A stretch of 64,000 nt of DNA. Origin: Faecalibacter macacae. Its GTDB lineage: Bacteria > Bacteroidota > Bacteroidia > Flavobacteriales > Weeksellaceae. A program made the position numbers and the translations under genes. The stretch spans positions 16,542-80,541 of the forward strand of contig NZ_RDOJ01000013.1 in NCBI RefSeq assembly GCF_003687725.1. The letters run 5' to 3'. Shown in pieces: positions 51,700-61,221 of the stretch; positions within the stretch are counted from its first letter, which is position 1; each line of letters opens with the position of its first letter. The notes beneath the pieces were generated by a model. That model made no database searches. It saw only the letters and a program-made list of their open reading frames with translations, and was not told where the DNA came from.

Positions 51700-52068
51700 T
51701 TATAAATTTAAAATTCCGTCGGAATATTTAGCTATAAAATCATTTCGGTAAACTTCTCCCATTGGAATATTGTTTTCGTTGATATACACAGTATGATTAT
51801 CAAAAGAAGTAATAGGATTGGTGTTTACAATATAGGATTTACTTACACGTAAAAAAGTATCTAAATCAATTTTTTGATGAATTGTTTTAAGATTCATAGC
51901 AGTAATTAATTTTTGCTGTTGCGTATGTATCACAACATAATCTTTTAAACCTACTATATATAAAATATCGGCAAGCATAATTTTATAAAATTTGCGATCA
52001 GCTTTTATAAATAAATATTCATTAGTATTAGATTCTATTGAATTAATATTCTTTTGATTTTGCAGCAA
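51700..52068 (-). pseudogene. LytTR DNA-binding domain, fragment of a response regulator
   Basis: The 122-residue frame has a complete LytTR domain (KIMLADILYIVGLKDYVVIHT, LRVSKSYIVNTNPI, IPMGEVYRNDF), but no receiver domain. There is no ATG at the start, only a TTG at 52068, and the upstream sequence is a decayed gene remnant. In complete LytTR response regulators about 110-130 residues of receiver precede. So it is best read as the tail of a broken regulator, though a short LytTR protein cannot be excluded. Confidence 0.65.
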
Positions 52069-52071
52069 ATG

Positions 52072-52330
52072 GTGATAAATTTATTAAGATTTGTTGATGC
52101 CCATGTTGTAGATTCATCACCATAATCGTAAGTCTAATTGGTTAAATTAACATAACCTTTGTAATGATCTGCCAAGGTTAAAAACTATAATTGATCTGCA
52201 TGACTGATATCTAATCGAGCCTTATGATTAATATTTTCTTCGAATAGTTTGTTATCAATATTAGGCCATTTTGTTAATGTGTTAGCTTAATTCAAATCAA
52301 TTTTTGGTGTTTGTAATTGATTTATAATTC
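52072..52330 (-). pseudogene. Decayed gene remnant with three in-frame stops
   Basis: The minus strand reads protein-like in one frame (ANTLTKWPNIDNKLFEENIN, FLTLADHYKGYVNLTN and TYDYGDESTTWASTNLNKFI), broken by TAA at 52287-52289, TAG at 52185-52187 and TAG at 52134-52136. The composition is much more protein-like than the AT-rich spacer around it. I do not recognise the family. The rest of the 606-bp gap (about 52331-52674) is AT-rich and shows only possible promoter sequence for the SUI1-like gene. Confidence 0.5.
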
Positions 52331-52674
52331 TTACAATAAAAATGCAATTATTATTAAGAAGCAATATTTTATAATTGTATTTTTCAAAATGTCAATATTT
52401 CTTAATCAGACATTAAAATATATGCTGTTGGCCTTATTTATTTAATTTAAAACATTATATCATATTGATAAAGATATAATTATGAATATTTATTCAAAAT
52501 GATTTGAATTGATTTGAAAATGAATTATAGAAATTTACTTAATAATTTTATATGACAACAACTTGATTTACTCATAAAAATTGACAAACAATAATTGACA
52601 AACAATTTTAAATATAGAATTAGAAAATATCTTAAATTTGTTTTTTAAAAAATATACTTATTACATAAATTAAA

Positions 52675-53004
52675 ATGAGTTTAGAAGATCAACTAAAAGC
52701 ATTATTTCCAGATCATATTCCTACACCTGAAGAAGAAGTAGAGGATCAACCGCATGAATTATTTGTTCAGAAAGAACCTCTAATTTGTAAGTTTGAAAAA
52801 AGAAAAGGAAAAGTAAATACTATCATTGAAGGTTACGAAGGAGAAATTGAAGATTTTAAACTTTTAGCAAAAGAAATTAAACAATTTTTAGGTGTTGGAG
52901 GTAGCTTTAAAGACGAACAAATAATTATTCAGGGTGATTATCGTGATAAGATTATGGCGTACTTAAAAGATAAAGGATTCAAAGTTAAACGCGTAGGTGG
53001 TTAA
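52675..53004 (+). CDS. SUI1/eIF1-like (YciH) translation factor
   Basis: A 109-residue protein. The C-terminal 75 residues have the SUI1 fold (KRKGKVNTIIEGYEGEIEDFKLLAKEIKQFLGVGGS, then DEQIIIQGDYRDKIMAYLKDKGFKVKRVGG). Bacterial YciH-like proteins influence start-codon choice or stress-mRNA use. A 36-residue acidic N-terminal part is added. It precedes the phosphorylase gene by 65 bp. Confidence 0.9.
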   Translation: MSLEDQLKALFPDHIPTPEEEVEDQPHELFVQKEPLICKFEKRKGKVNTIIEGYEGEIEDFKLLAKEIKQFLGVGGSFKDEQIIIQGDYRDKIMAYLKDKGFKVKRVGG

Positions 53005-53069
53005 TAACTTTATTTGATAGATAAAAATATCCGTAGTATTTTAGTTGTTTATTTTTAATATTAAAAACC

Positions 53070-53942
53070 ATGAGTAAAGCATCATCAGAATTGATATTAA
53101 ATGCAGACGGAAGTATTTACCATTGTAATATTAGACCAGAACATTTAGCAGATATAGTTATCACGGTAGGAGATCCTAACCGTGTTGAAAGAGTTTCACA
53201 ACACTTTGATACAATAGAACATAAAGCATCTAAAAGAGAAATTGTTACACATACAGGTACTTACAAAGGAACACGTATGACGGTGATTTCTACAGGTATG
53301 GGAACTGATAATATTGATATTGTTTTTTCTGAATTAGACGCATTAGCAAATATTGATTTAGAAACAGGAGAAGTAAAATCAGAATTAAGAAAGTTATCTT
53401 TTGTTCGTTTAGGAACTTCTGGTGCTTTACAAGCTGATATTCCTGTAGATTCTTATGTTATTGGTTCACATGGTCTTGGGTTAGATGGTTTATTACATTA
53501 TTACAAAGGAAGTGAAGATGTAATGATGCCAGAAGTTGAAGACGCTTTTATCGCTCATACGAATTGGTCTGAGAAAAAAACTAGACCTTATTTAGTTGAA
53601 GCCTCAGAATCTTTGATGAATAAATTAGTTTCTAATCAAACTAAACAAGGTATAACAGCAACAGCTTGTGGGTTTTATGGTCCTCAAGGTCGTTTTTTAC
53701 GATTAGAACCAAATCCAGCAGATATTAATGAATATCTAACTTCATTTTCTCATGGTGATTTAAGAATTACTAATTTTGAAATGGAAACTTCTGCAATTTA
53801 CGGTTTAGCTAAAATGATGGGACACGAAGCATTATCTTTAAATGCTATTGTTGCAAACAGAATTTTAGGTGAATTTAGTAAAGATCCATACACAACTGTA
53901 GACAATATGATTGTTTACGCATTGGATCGTTTAGCACTATAA
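53070..53942 (+). CDS. Nucleoside phosphorylase (uridine phosphorylase-like)
   Basis: A 290-residue enzyme of the PNP/UDP family. The phosphate-binding GDPNRVERVSQHF, GTYKGTRMTVISTGMGTDN, FVRLGTSGALQADIPV and the NFEMETSAIYGLA (Met-Glu ribose-binding) motifs are clear. It cleaves nucleosides with phosphate; uridine is the likely substrate by overall pattern. A terminator follows. Confidence 0.85.
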   Translation: MSKASSELILNADGSIYHCNIRPEHLADIVITVGDPNRVERVSQHFDTIEHKASKREIVTHTGTYKGTRMTVISTGMGTDNIDIVFSELDALANIDLETGEVKSELRKLSFVRLGTSGALQADIPVDSYVIGSHGLGLDGLLHYYKGSEDVMMPEVEDAFIAHTNWSEKKTRPYLVEASESLMNKLVSNQTKQGITATACGFYGPQGRFLRLEPNPADINEYLTSFSHGDLRITNFEMETSAIYGLAKMMGHEALSLNAIVANRILGEFSKDPYTTVDNMIVYALDRLAL

Positions 53943-53959
53943 AATAAAAATTATTATAA

Positions 53960-53986
53960 AAACCGGTATACAAAGTATATCGGTTT
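53960..53986 (+). terminator. Terminator of the nucleoside phosphorylase gene
   Basis: AAACCGGTATAC / GTATATCGGTTT, 12 bp with one G-U pair and loop AAA, then a T run. Confidence 0.8.
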
Positions 53987-54026
53987 TTTTTTTGAATATG
54001 AATACAATTGACCAATAAAAATATTA

Positions 54027-54542
54027 TTGGAAATTACTTACGGTGCACTTTACACTTTTGGAGTAATGTATGGTAAAGAATTAAAAATTGAAGGAGCAAG
54101 TTATATGTTTTTGAGTATTGCAACATCAAGAATTTTTAGTGGAAAGCTAATTGATAAAGGTTGGATTAACCAAGTTAATATTTTAGGAATTTCATCAATT
54201 GCTCTTGGTTACTTCTTTATTGCATATCCAATTTTAGAATCCTTTTATTTTATTGGTTTAGGTTTTGGAGTCTCGATTCCAGCATTTCAAACTCAGTTCA
54301 TGAATATGACAACTCCGGAAAAAAGAGGATCAGCAAATTCTACTTTTTTTATTGCGATAGATTTAGGATTAGGAATTGGAATGGTTGCAGTAGGTAAATT
54401 TGTTGAAACTTTAGGTTTTCAAAAATTATTCTTAATGTCAGGAATTTTATGTGTTATAGCAGTTTTTTACTATTACTTTGTTTCTTTACATACGTATAAC
54501 AAGTATAAAAAGTCTAAATATTACATTTTTAGTTTAACATAA
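54027..54542 (+). pseudogene. C-terminal fragment of an MFS transporter
   Basis: Only about 171 residues of the usual 390-400 remain, with five or six membrane helices and the sequence ATSRIFSGKLIDKGWINQVN plus FMNMTTPEKRGSANSTFF, typical of the second half of an MFS protein. No ATG or leader is present, only a TTG at 54027. The first half has been lost. It is probably not functional. Confidence 0.7.
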
Positions 54543-54560
54543 TATTATATTAATCACACA

Positions 54561-54591
54561 AAAAAATCCGCCTAATAAAGACGGATTTTTT
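54561..54591. terminator. Bidirectional terminator after recN
   Basis: AAAAAATCCG / CGGATTTTTT with an 11-nt loop, T runs on both strands; it lies between the MFS fragment and the recN stop. Confidence 0.85.
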
Positions 54592-54592
54592 A

Positions 54593-56248
54593 TTATTGAT
54601 ACATTAGTTTTTTAGCTTGATCTATAGCTGCATCTGTAATATCTGAACCAGAAATCATTTGAGCAATTTCTTTAAGTCTTTCATCTTCAGACATTTCAAC
54701 AACATTAGTTTTTGTCATATCATCAACAACTTCTTTATAAACTTTGATCTGATAATTACCTTTAGAAGCAACTTGTGGCAGGTGAGTAATTACTAAAAGC
54801 TGCATATTTTCAGCCATAGTCTTCATTACTTTTCCAGTTTCGTTCGCAACTTTTCCAGAAATTCCAGTGTCAATTTCATCTAAAATTAAAGTTGGTAAAT
54901 GGGTATGAGTTGCTAATAACTTCTTGATTGCCAACATTAAACGTGAACGTTCACCACCAGAAACAGATTTTTCAAAAACCCTTGGCTCCATTCCTTTGTT
55001 CGCAGAAAATAAAAATTGAACTTGATCTTTTCCTGTAGGCGTAAAATCAGAAACTTCATCTAATTGAATCGTCAATTGAGAATTTTCCATACCTAATTGA
55101 GATAGGGTAGATAGAATATTTTCTTTAATCGTATAAATAGATGATAAACGATTTTTTCTGATTTTACTTGCAATTTTTTCAAGATCTGTGGAAATTGAAT
55201 TTAATTGTTTCGTTAATTGAATAATCAAATCACTTAAATTATCAAAACCTGAAGTTTGCGTTTCTAATTGATCTCTTACAATAATTAAATCTTCAATTGT
55301 GTTCGAATTATGTTTTCTTAATAAACGATGAAGTAAATCAAAACGATCATTTAATTCTTGTAATTTCTCAGGATTTAATTCTGTACTTTCAATTCTTGCT
55401 TGTAATTCACTCGCAATATCATCTAACTCAATTTTTGAAGAAATCATACGTTGATATAAATCTTCAATATCAGATGCATAGCCACTAATCTTGTTGATTT
55501 TATTACTTGCTTCATTTAATTGAGAAACAATTCCCATTTCTGGGTGATCCAAAAATTGATACGCTTCTCCTAATGTTGCAAGAATTTCTTCGACATTAGC
55601 AAGTGATTTTATTTCAGCTTCTAAATTTTCTAACTCATCTACACGTAAATTAGCATTACTTAATTCTTCCCAAAGGTGAAGTTTATAATCTAAATCTTGT
55701 GATTGATTTTCTAATGAATATTGAGCTTCTTTAATTTTCTTCTTCACACTTACATAATCGGTATATAATTTTTTATACTTTTTAAGTAAGTCTTTATTTT
55801 CACCATAAATATCTAACATACTCAACTGAAAGTCATGTTCGAAAATTTTTGGTGTATTAAATTGTGAATGAATATCAATTAATTGTTCAGACAATAAATG
55901 TAAATCATTTATTTTAACAGGAGTATCATTGATAAAAGCACGCGATTTTCCCGAAGGTAATAATTCACGACGTAAGATAGATTCATCTTCATAATCTAAA
56001 TCATTTTCTTCAAAAAATTCTTGTAAGTCTAAGTTTTTGATATCAAAAACTGCTTCAATAATACATTTTTCATTACTGTTTTTTAATGCTTTAAGATCAG
56101 CTCTTTCCCCAAGAACTAATTTTAATGCACCCAAAAGAATTGATTTACCAGCTCCGGTTTCACCAGTAATAGTGGTCATTCCTTGATGAAAATCAATTTC
56201 TAATTGATCTATAATTGCAAAATTATTGACACGTAATGTTTTAAGCAT
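54593..56248 (-). CDS. recN: DNA repair protein RecN
   Basis: A 551-residue SMC-like ATPase for double-strand break repair. The N-terminal GETGAGKSILLGAL is the Walker A motif, a long coiled coil fills about 155-370, and the C-terminal VSGGERSRLMLAIKKLL and LILDEIDTGISG are the signature and Walker B. Length and layout are as usual. It is 2 bp behind the DUF4835 gene, in a minus-strand operon. Confidence 0.95.
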   Translation of the reverse strand: MLKTLRVNNFAIIDQLEIDFHQGMTTITGETGAGKSILLGALKLVLGERADLKALKNSNEKCIIEAVFDIKNLDLQEFFEENDLDYEDESILRRELLPSGKSRAFINDTPVKINDLHLLSEQLIDIHSQFNTPKIFEHDFQLSMLDIYGENKDLLKKYKKLYTDYVSVKKKIKEAQYSLENQSQDLDYKLHLWEELSNANLRVDELENLEAEIKSLANVEEILATLGEAYQFLDHPEMGIVSQLNEASNKINKISGYASDIEDLYQRMISSKIELDDIASELQARIESTELNPEKLQELNDRFDLLHRLLRKHNSNTIEDLIIVRDQLETQTSGFDNLSDLIIQLTKQLNSISTDLEKIASKIRKNRLSSIYTIKENILSTLSQLGMENSQLTIQLDEVSDFTPTGKDQVQFLFSANKGMEPRVFEKSVSGGERSRLMLAIKKLLATHTHLPTLILDEIDTGISGKVANETGKVMKTMAENMQLLVITHLPQVASKGNYQIKVYKEVVDDMTKTNVVEMSEDERLKEIAQMISGSDITDAAIDQAKKLMYQ

Positions 56249-56250
56249 TT

Positions 56251-57153
56251 CTATTTTTTCAAATTATTCCAAATACTTGAATTCTTAGGAGAGATTGAAT
56301 TGAAAGTTTCTTTCATTTTTTCTACATTAACTGATGAAACTTGACCTCCTCCAAAGATTTTTCCTATCTCATCTTTTTTCGCAGTCATAAAAATTTCTAA
56401 TGGATAGAATTGAGCATAACTCCCTCTTGTATAAAACTCTAACTGTAATAATGCATTACCAATTGCATTTTTACCACGTAATTCATTATCCGCCATAACA
56501 TCTAAACCGTTACGGTGATATTGATAATTTAATGTACGTAATGTTTTATTATCTGCTTTTAAGATGTTGTTGATTAATGAAGTACGTGATTGTAATCCAT
56601 CTAATTCACTCCATCCACTGAAGCGAGAACTTTGACCAAAGTTTGAAATACGCTGAGCAGTTTTAAAATACTCTGTTCCTCCATCACGACTAAAAGAATC
56701 TGCATCATAACCCAAAATCAAATAAACATAATAGGTAATTACATCTGTTAGATTTTTACCACTAAACTTTCTTTCATTAAAAATTAATTCTTCATATTCA
56801 GTATATTCAAATGTGAAGTTTGTATCATTTAAATTCAAAAGTGGAGTGTAGTAAGTCGAGTTGAAAACAGGTCGACGAGATTGTACCTGGATACTGGCGG
56901 TAAATCTATTATTATCTCTTTTTGAAACTAAAATTAAAAAATTAGCTTCAATTCTTTCGTGAGGTTTTAAACGATCATCTGTCCATTTAGTCGAATTTAT
57001 AAAATTGATTAATGAACGTTGTAATGTTTCATATACCTGAGTATTAGAACTTTGTACTTGTGAATAATCCACTTTTACATCAGCCATAATACTTTGTGAA
57101 AGTGCTACAGTACAAACACATACAGAAAAGAATAATGATGCTAATTTTCTCAT
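56251..57153 (-). CDS. DUF4835 family secreted protein
   Basis: A 300-residue protein with a signal peptide (about 1-19, LFFSVCVCTVALSQ). It has the DUF4835 pattern of Bacteroidota: YETLQRSLINFINSTKWTDD, TSYIQVQSRRPVF-like segment (SIQVQSRRPVFNSTYYTPLLN) and ITYYVYLILGYDADSFS. The function is unknown; the constant location beside coaBC, rpoZ and bamD suggests an envelope role. It is co-transcribed with its neighbours (1-2 bp gaps). Confidence 0.85.
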   Translation of the reverse strand: MRKLASLFFSVCVCTVALSQSIMADVKVDYSQVQSSNTQVYETLQRSLINFINSTKWTDDRLKPHERIEANFLILVSKRDNNRFTASIQVQSRRPVFNSTYYTPLLNLNDTNFTFEYTEYEELIFNERKFSGKNLTDVITYYVYLILGYDADSFSRDGGTEYFKTAQRISNFGQSSRFSGWSELDGLQSRTSLINNILKADNKTLRTLNYQYHRNGLDVMADNELRGKNAIGNALLQLEFYTRGSYAQFYPLEIFMTAKKDEIGKIFGGGQVSSVNVEKMKETFNSISPKNSSIWNNLKK

Positions 57154-57154
57154 T

Positions 57155-58351
57155 TTATAGTTTTTTTACAATGACGTTTAAGATATCTTTTGCAACATCA
57201 GCTTTTGATTTAGCATCAAAAGATTGCATCGACATATCTTTGTCAATAATAGTAATTTTATTGGTATTTTTTTGAAATCCTGCGTCTTTATCTTGTAAAG
57301 AATTTAACACGATAAAATCAAGATTCTTTTTTGCTAATTTTCCTTTTGCGTATTCTTCCTCGTTATTCGTTTCTAAAGCAAAACCAACTAATAATTGATG
57401 TTTTTTAATTTCTCCTAAAGATTTTAAAATATCAGGATTCTTCGTTAATTCTATCGTTAAATCCTCATCATTTTTTTTAATCTTTTGGTCTGCAACTTCT
57501 TTTGGTCTGTAATCTGCAACAGCAGCAGACATAATTACAACATCAGCTGTATCATATTTTGCATGCATTGCTTCATACATATCACGAGCAGAAATTACAT
57601 TAGTTCTTTCAATTGGGAAACCAGCAACAGATTCGTGACTTGGTCCTGAAACTAATTGAACATTAGCACCCATTCTTGAAGCTACTTTTGCAATTTCAAA
57701 TCCCATTTTTCCAGAAGAATAATTACCAATAAAACGTACTGGATCTATGTTTTCGTATGTAGGACCAGCAGAAACAACTATGTTTTTACCAAAAAGAGGT
57801 AAAGTTGATGCGATATGATTTTCCATAAAAGAAATAATATTTTCTGGTTCAGCCATACGACCTTCACCAACTAATCCACTTGCTAATTCACCACTTTCGG
57901 CAGGAATTAAAATGTTACCATTTTTTACAAGTTGATCAATATTTTCTTTTGTTGTTGGATGTTGATACATATCTAAATCCATAGCAGGAGCAAAGTAAAC
58001 AGGACATTTTGCTGATAAATAAGTTGCTAATACAAGATTATCACATGTACCATCGGCCATATGCGATAATGTATTTGCTGTGCATGGAGCTATAATCATA
58101 TAATCTGCCCAAAGAGCATATTCAACATGATTATTCCAATCACCTTTATCACCAAAAAACTCCCATTCAACTGGATTTTTTGATAAAGTTGAAAGAGTAA
58201 GAGGAGTAACAAAATGCTGAGCATCCGGAGTCATTATAACTTTAACTTCAGCACCTTGCTTGATAAGTCCTCTAACAAGAAAAGCGGCTTTATAGGCCGC
58301 TATTCCGGCAGAAACTGCCAATAAAATTTTCTTACTATGTAAAACAGACAT
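57155..58351 (-). CDS. coaBC: Phosphopantothenoylcysteine synthetase/decarboxylase
   Basis: A 398-residue bifunctional enzyme of coenzyme A synthesis. The N-terminal flavoprotein (CoaC) has GIAAYKAAFLVRGL and the APAMDLDMY region; the C-terminal CoaB has SAGPTYENIDPVRFIGNYSSGKMG and DADVVIMSAAVADYRP-like residues (ADVVIMSAAVADYRPKE), and FALETNNEEE follows. The start overlaps the rpoZ stop by one base. Confidence 0.95.
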   Translation of the reverse strand: MSVLHSKKILLAVSAGIAAYKAAFLVRGLIKQGAEVKVIMTPDAQHFVTPLTLSTLSKNPVEWEFFGDKGDWNNHVEYALWADYMIIAPCTANTLSHMADGTCDNLVLATYLSAKCPVYFAPAMDLDMYQHPTTKENIDQLVKNGNILIPAESGELASGLVGEGRMAEPENIISFMENHIASTLPLFGKNIVVSAGPTYENIDPVRFIGNYSSGKMGFEIAKVASRMGANVQLVSGPSHESVAGFPIERTNVISARDMYEAMHAKYDTADVVIMSAAVADYRPKEVADQKIKKNDEDLTIELTKNPDILKSLGEIKKHQLLVGFALETNNEEEYAKGKLAKKNLDFIVLNSLQDKDAGFQKNTNKITIIDKDMSMQSFDAKSKADVAKDILNVIVKKL

Positions 58352-58674
58352 TATTTATCCTCATTTGGATTTCTGTAGTAAACATCGTTATCTAACCATT
58401 CTTTAACCGCGATTGAAGTCGGTTTTGGAAGTCTTTCGTAAAATTTAGAAACTTCGATTTGCTCTCTGTTTTCAAATACTTCCTCTAAAGAATCAGTATG
58501 CGCAGCAAACTCATCTAATTTCTGAATTAATTCAGATTTCATTTCTTGATTAATTTGCTCAGCTCTTCTCCCCATAATAACAATCGATTCGTAAATGTTT
58601 CCAGTTTGCTCTTCGATTTTTGTACGGTTGTAAGTTTGTGTTGTCGTTGCAGCACCGATATCTTTGAAATTCAT
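58351..58674 (-). CDS. rpoZ: RNA polymerase omega-like subunit (Rpb6/RpoZ)
   Basis: A 107-residue protein. The central NIYESIVIMGRRAEQINQEM is the Rpb6/omega core motif; the N-terminal part (ATTTQTYNRTKI) is a Bacteroidota feature. Omega helps assemble RNA polymerase. It sits between bamD and coaBC, as is common in Flavobacteriia. Confidence 0.85.
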   Translation of the reverse strand: MNFKDIGAATTTQTYNRTKIEEQTGNIYESIVIMGRRAEQINQEMKSELIQKLDEFAAHTDSLEEVFENREQIEVSKFYERLPKPTSIAVKEWLDNDVYYRNPNEDK

Positions 58675-58705
58675 ATCAAAAAGAATTTTATATAATTAAC
58701 TTATT

Positions 58706-59560
58706 TTATTTGTTGTTTGCTAAAGCTTGTTTTTTAGCTTTTTCAATTTCAGCTAAATCTTTTTTAGCTTTATCTAAATCTGCTTCAATGTTTTTTAACA
58801 ACTTTTCAGCTTCAGATTTATATTGTGAATTTGGGTAAAACTTAGTAAGCTGACGATATTGAGTTCTTGCTTCTTGTAAACGTAAGTCTTTATTTTCAAT
58901 ACGGCTAAAGTTAATTGCTAACTCAGCTTTAGATCTTAAAGAATACATCATAGCTTCCTCACGGAATTTAGAATCTGGATACTCATCAACCATGTTATCA
59001 AAAGCTACACCAGCAGCTTTATATTTCATCGTTTTATAATAAACTTTACCAATTTCAAAGGCTTTTAACTCTAATTTTTGACGTAATTCTGTGATGTATT
59101 TATTCGCATCATTTACGTGTTCAGAATTAGGGTATGTGTTGATAAAACCTTGTAACTCATCAATAGCTGTAAAAGTACTCGTTTGATCTAAGTTATACTT
59201 AGGAGAATCTTTATAGTATGAAAAAGCTGAAAGGTATAATGCTTCTTCAGCACGTTTATCCATTGGATATGATCCCGAAAAGTTTTTAAATAAGTGACCA
59301 GCTAATTTAAAGTTTTCATCTTTAAAATGTGAGTCAGCTGTATTATAAGCAATATCAGAGGCTTCATCAGTTCCGACAAATGATGTTGAAATTCGATCAT
59401 ATAATTCAATTGCTTCAGTATATTTTCCTTGTTTATATAACTGAGTAGCAATATTAAAGATCTCATCTTTATCTGTACTTTTCATGGCTTTATTATATTC
59501 TTTATTACAAGAAGATAATGCAAGTCCAACTAAAACTATTAAGGTTAGTTTTTTTAACAT
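58706..59560 (-). CDS. bamD: Outer membrane assembly lipoprotein BamD
   Basis: A 284-residue lipoprotein with lipobox LSSC (Cys18). TPR-like repeats (IFNIATQLYKQGKYTEAIELYDRI, ADSHFKDENFKLAGHLFKNF, FREEAMMYSLRSKAELAINFS) match BamD, which supports beta-barrel insertion. A helical lysine-rich tail closes the protein. It is the first gene of the bamD-rpoZ-coaBC-DUF4835-recN series. Confidence 0.93.
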   Translation of the reverse strand: MLKKLTLIVLVGLALSSCNKEYNKAMKSTDKDEIFNIATQLYKQGKYTEAIELYDRISTSFVGTDEASDIAYNTADSHFKDENFKLAGHLFKNFSGSYPMDKRAEEALYLSAFSYYKDSPKYNLDQTSTFTAIDELQGFINTYPNSEHVNDANKYITELRQKLELKAFEIGKVYYKTMKYKAAGVAFDNMVDEYPDSKFREEAMMYSLRSKAELAINFSRIENKDLRLQEARTQYRQLTKFYPNSQYKSEAEKLLKNIEADLDKAKKDLAEIEKAKKQALANNK

Positions 59561-59635
59561 TCTGCAAATTTAGTAAAAAAGAAGACTAATGTAAAAAATA
59601 TTTACATTAATCCCTATTTAAAAATAAAAAAGTTA

Positions 59636-60139
59636 TTATTCAGCTCCAGCTACATCTAAGCTAACGATATCACGATCGAATAAATATAATCCACCTTTAT
59701 CGCTTCCAATCATTTCTAATTTGTCTAGTACAGTACGTGCTAAACGTTCTTCCTCTATTTGTTCAGAAACAAACCATTGTAAGAAATTATGTGTAGGGAA
59801 ATCTTTGTGTTCTAAAGTTAAGAATACAATTTCGTTGATTGATTCAGACACGAAAATTTCGTGCTTTAAAATTGCAGAAAAAACATCTTTTAAAGAATCA
59901 AAGTTTTGTGCAGGCTCTTCGATCTGAGGTACGAAAGCTTTCCCACCACGTTCGTTAACGAATTTAATTAACTTTAACATGTGAGTTCTTTCTTCGTCAG
60001 CGTGTGAGTATAAGAAATTTGAAGTTCCTTCAAATCCTTGACACTCTGCCCAAGATGCCATTGCTAAATATAATTGAGAAGAATCTCCTTCTAATTTGAT
60101 TTGTTTGTTTAATGCGTCTAATACTTCTTGCTTAAGCAT
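59636..60139 (-). CDS. Ferritin
   Basis: A 167-residue iron-storage protein (FtnA type). Ferroxidase ligands Glu17 (LEGDSSQLYLAM), the DEERTHMLKLIKF segment and the later SEQIEEERLARTVLDKLE are visible. It stores iron as a 24-mer. It is a single gene 19 bp downstream of dapA and might be transcribed with it. Confidence 0.93.
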   Translation of the reverse strand: MLKQEVLDALNKQIKLEGDSSQLYLAMASWAECQGFEGTSNFLYSHADEERTHMLKLIKFVNERGGKAFVPQIEEPAQNFDSLKDVFSAILKHEIFVSESINEIVFLTLEHKDFPTHNFLQWFVSEQIEEERLARTVLDKLEMIGSDKGGLYLFDRDIVSLDVAGAE

Positions 60140-60158
60140 AATGTTTTGTATTTTAAGA

Positions 60159-61037
60159 TTAAAATTGGTTTAATAAATCAGCAATTTTTGCTGTTAAATT
60201 GTCCGTAGCTTGTACTAATGGTAAACGTACATAAGGTTGACAAACTCCTTTCTTAGCTAAAACAGCTTTGATTCCAACTGGATTTCCTTCTTCGAAGATT
60301 GCATGCGTAATTTCAACTAATTTGTAGTGAGAATCATAAGCTGCATCAACTTCTTTATTTAATCCTTTACGAATCATATCTGTAAAAATTTCAGGTAAAC
60401 CTTGTCCCATTACAGAAATAACTCCTTTACCACCAGCTAATGTCATCGGTAAAGCATATTCGTCATCACCAGATAATACAATAAAATCTTCACGTGTATT
60501 TAAACGGATGATATTTGTTGATTGTAAGAAATCTGGAGAAGCTTCTTTAATAGCTACAATGTTTTTAAATTCATTTGCTAAACGAACTGTAGTTTCTGGT
60601 GCAATATTAGATCCTGTACGTCCTGGAACATTATATAAAATAATTTTAGCATCTGTACTTTCAGCAATTGCTTTATAATGTTGGTAAATACCTTCTTGTG
60701 ATGGTTTATTGTAGTAAGGAGAAACAGTTAAAATAGCTACATAATCAGATAAATCTGTTTCAGCATATTCTTTAATAATTTCAGCAGTATTGTTTCCTCC
60801 AATACCTAGAACCATAGGAACACGACCATTGTTTACCTTTTTGATAGTAGCAACAACTTCTTTCTTTTCCTCTTTAGTTAACGTTGCAGATTCTGCTGTA
60901 GTTCCTAAAAGAACTAAATATTCAACACCTCCTTCGATTGAATAATTAACTAAATTTTCTAAACCGTTGTAATCAACGCTACCATCTTGGTTAAAAGGTG
61001 TAACTAACGCAACACCTGTTCCGATCAATTCTTTCAT
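60159..61037 (-). CDS. dapA: 4-hydroxy-tetrahydrodipicolinate synthase
   Basis: A 292-residue aldolase of lysine and diaminopimelate synthesis. GTTAESATLTKEEK, the Tyr in LYNVPGRTGSNI, and the Schiff-base Lys in VAIKEASPDF are present; SGDDEYALPMTLAGGKGVISV follows. Length is standard. The start is a clear ATG at 61037. A perfect TGCAAATTTGCA palindrome (61167-61178) lies between its promoter region and the divergent lipoprotein gene. Confidence 0.94.
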   Translation of the reverse strand: MKELIGTGVALVTPFNQDGSVDYNGLENLVNYSIEGGVEYLVLLGTTAESATLTKEEKKEVVATIKKVNNGRVPMVLGIGGNNTAEIIKEYAETDLSDYVAILTVSPYYNKPSQEGIYQHYKAIAESTDAKIILYNVPGRTGSNIAPETTVRLANEFKNIVAIKEASPDFLQSTNIIRLNTREDFIVLSGDDEYALPMTLAGGKGVISVMGQGLPEIFTDMIRKGLNKEVDAAYDSHYKLVEITHAIFEEGNPVGIKAVLAKKGVCQPYVRLPLVQATDNLTAKIADLLNQF

Positions 61038-61221
61038 CTTTATTAAATGTTTTTATATGAAATCCATGCTAAAGGTCGTGATTTAAATTTAAAATTTCAA
61101 ACCTTAACATTTATTTAGATTTTGATTTAAAATAAATTAAATTTAGGGATAAATCAAAGAAAAATCTGCAAATTTGCATTTAATAATTTTCGATAATATC
61201 ACTTTTCAAAAGTAATCAATA

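Noticed and set aside
61167..61178. TGCAAATTTGCA palindrome as an operator of dapA
   Set aside because: A 12-bp palindrome in an AT-rich spacer can arise by chance and no second copy or known regulator supports it.
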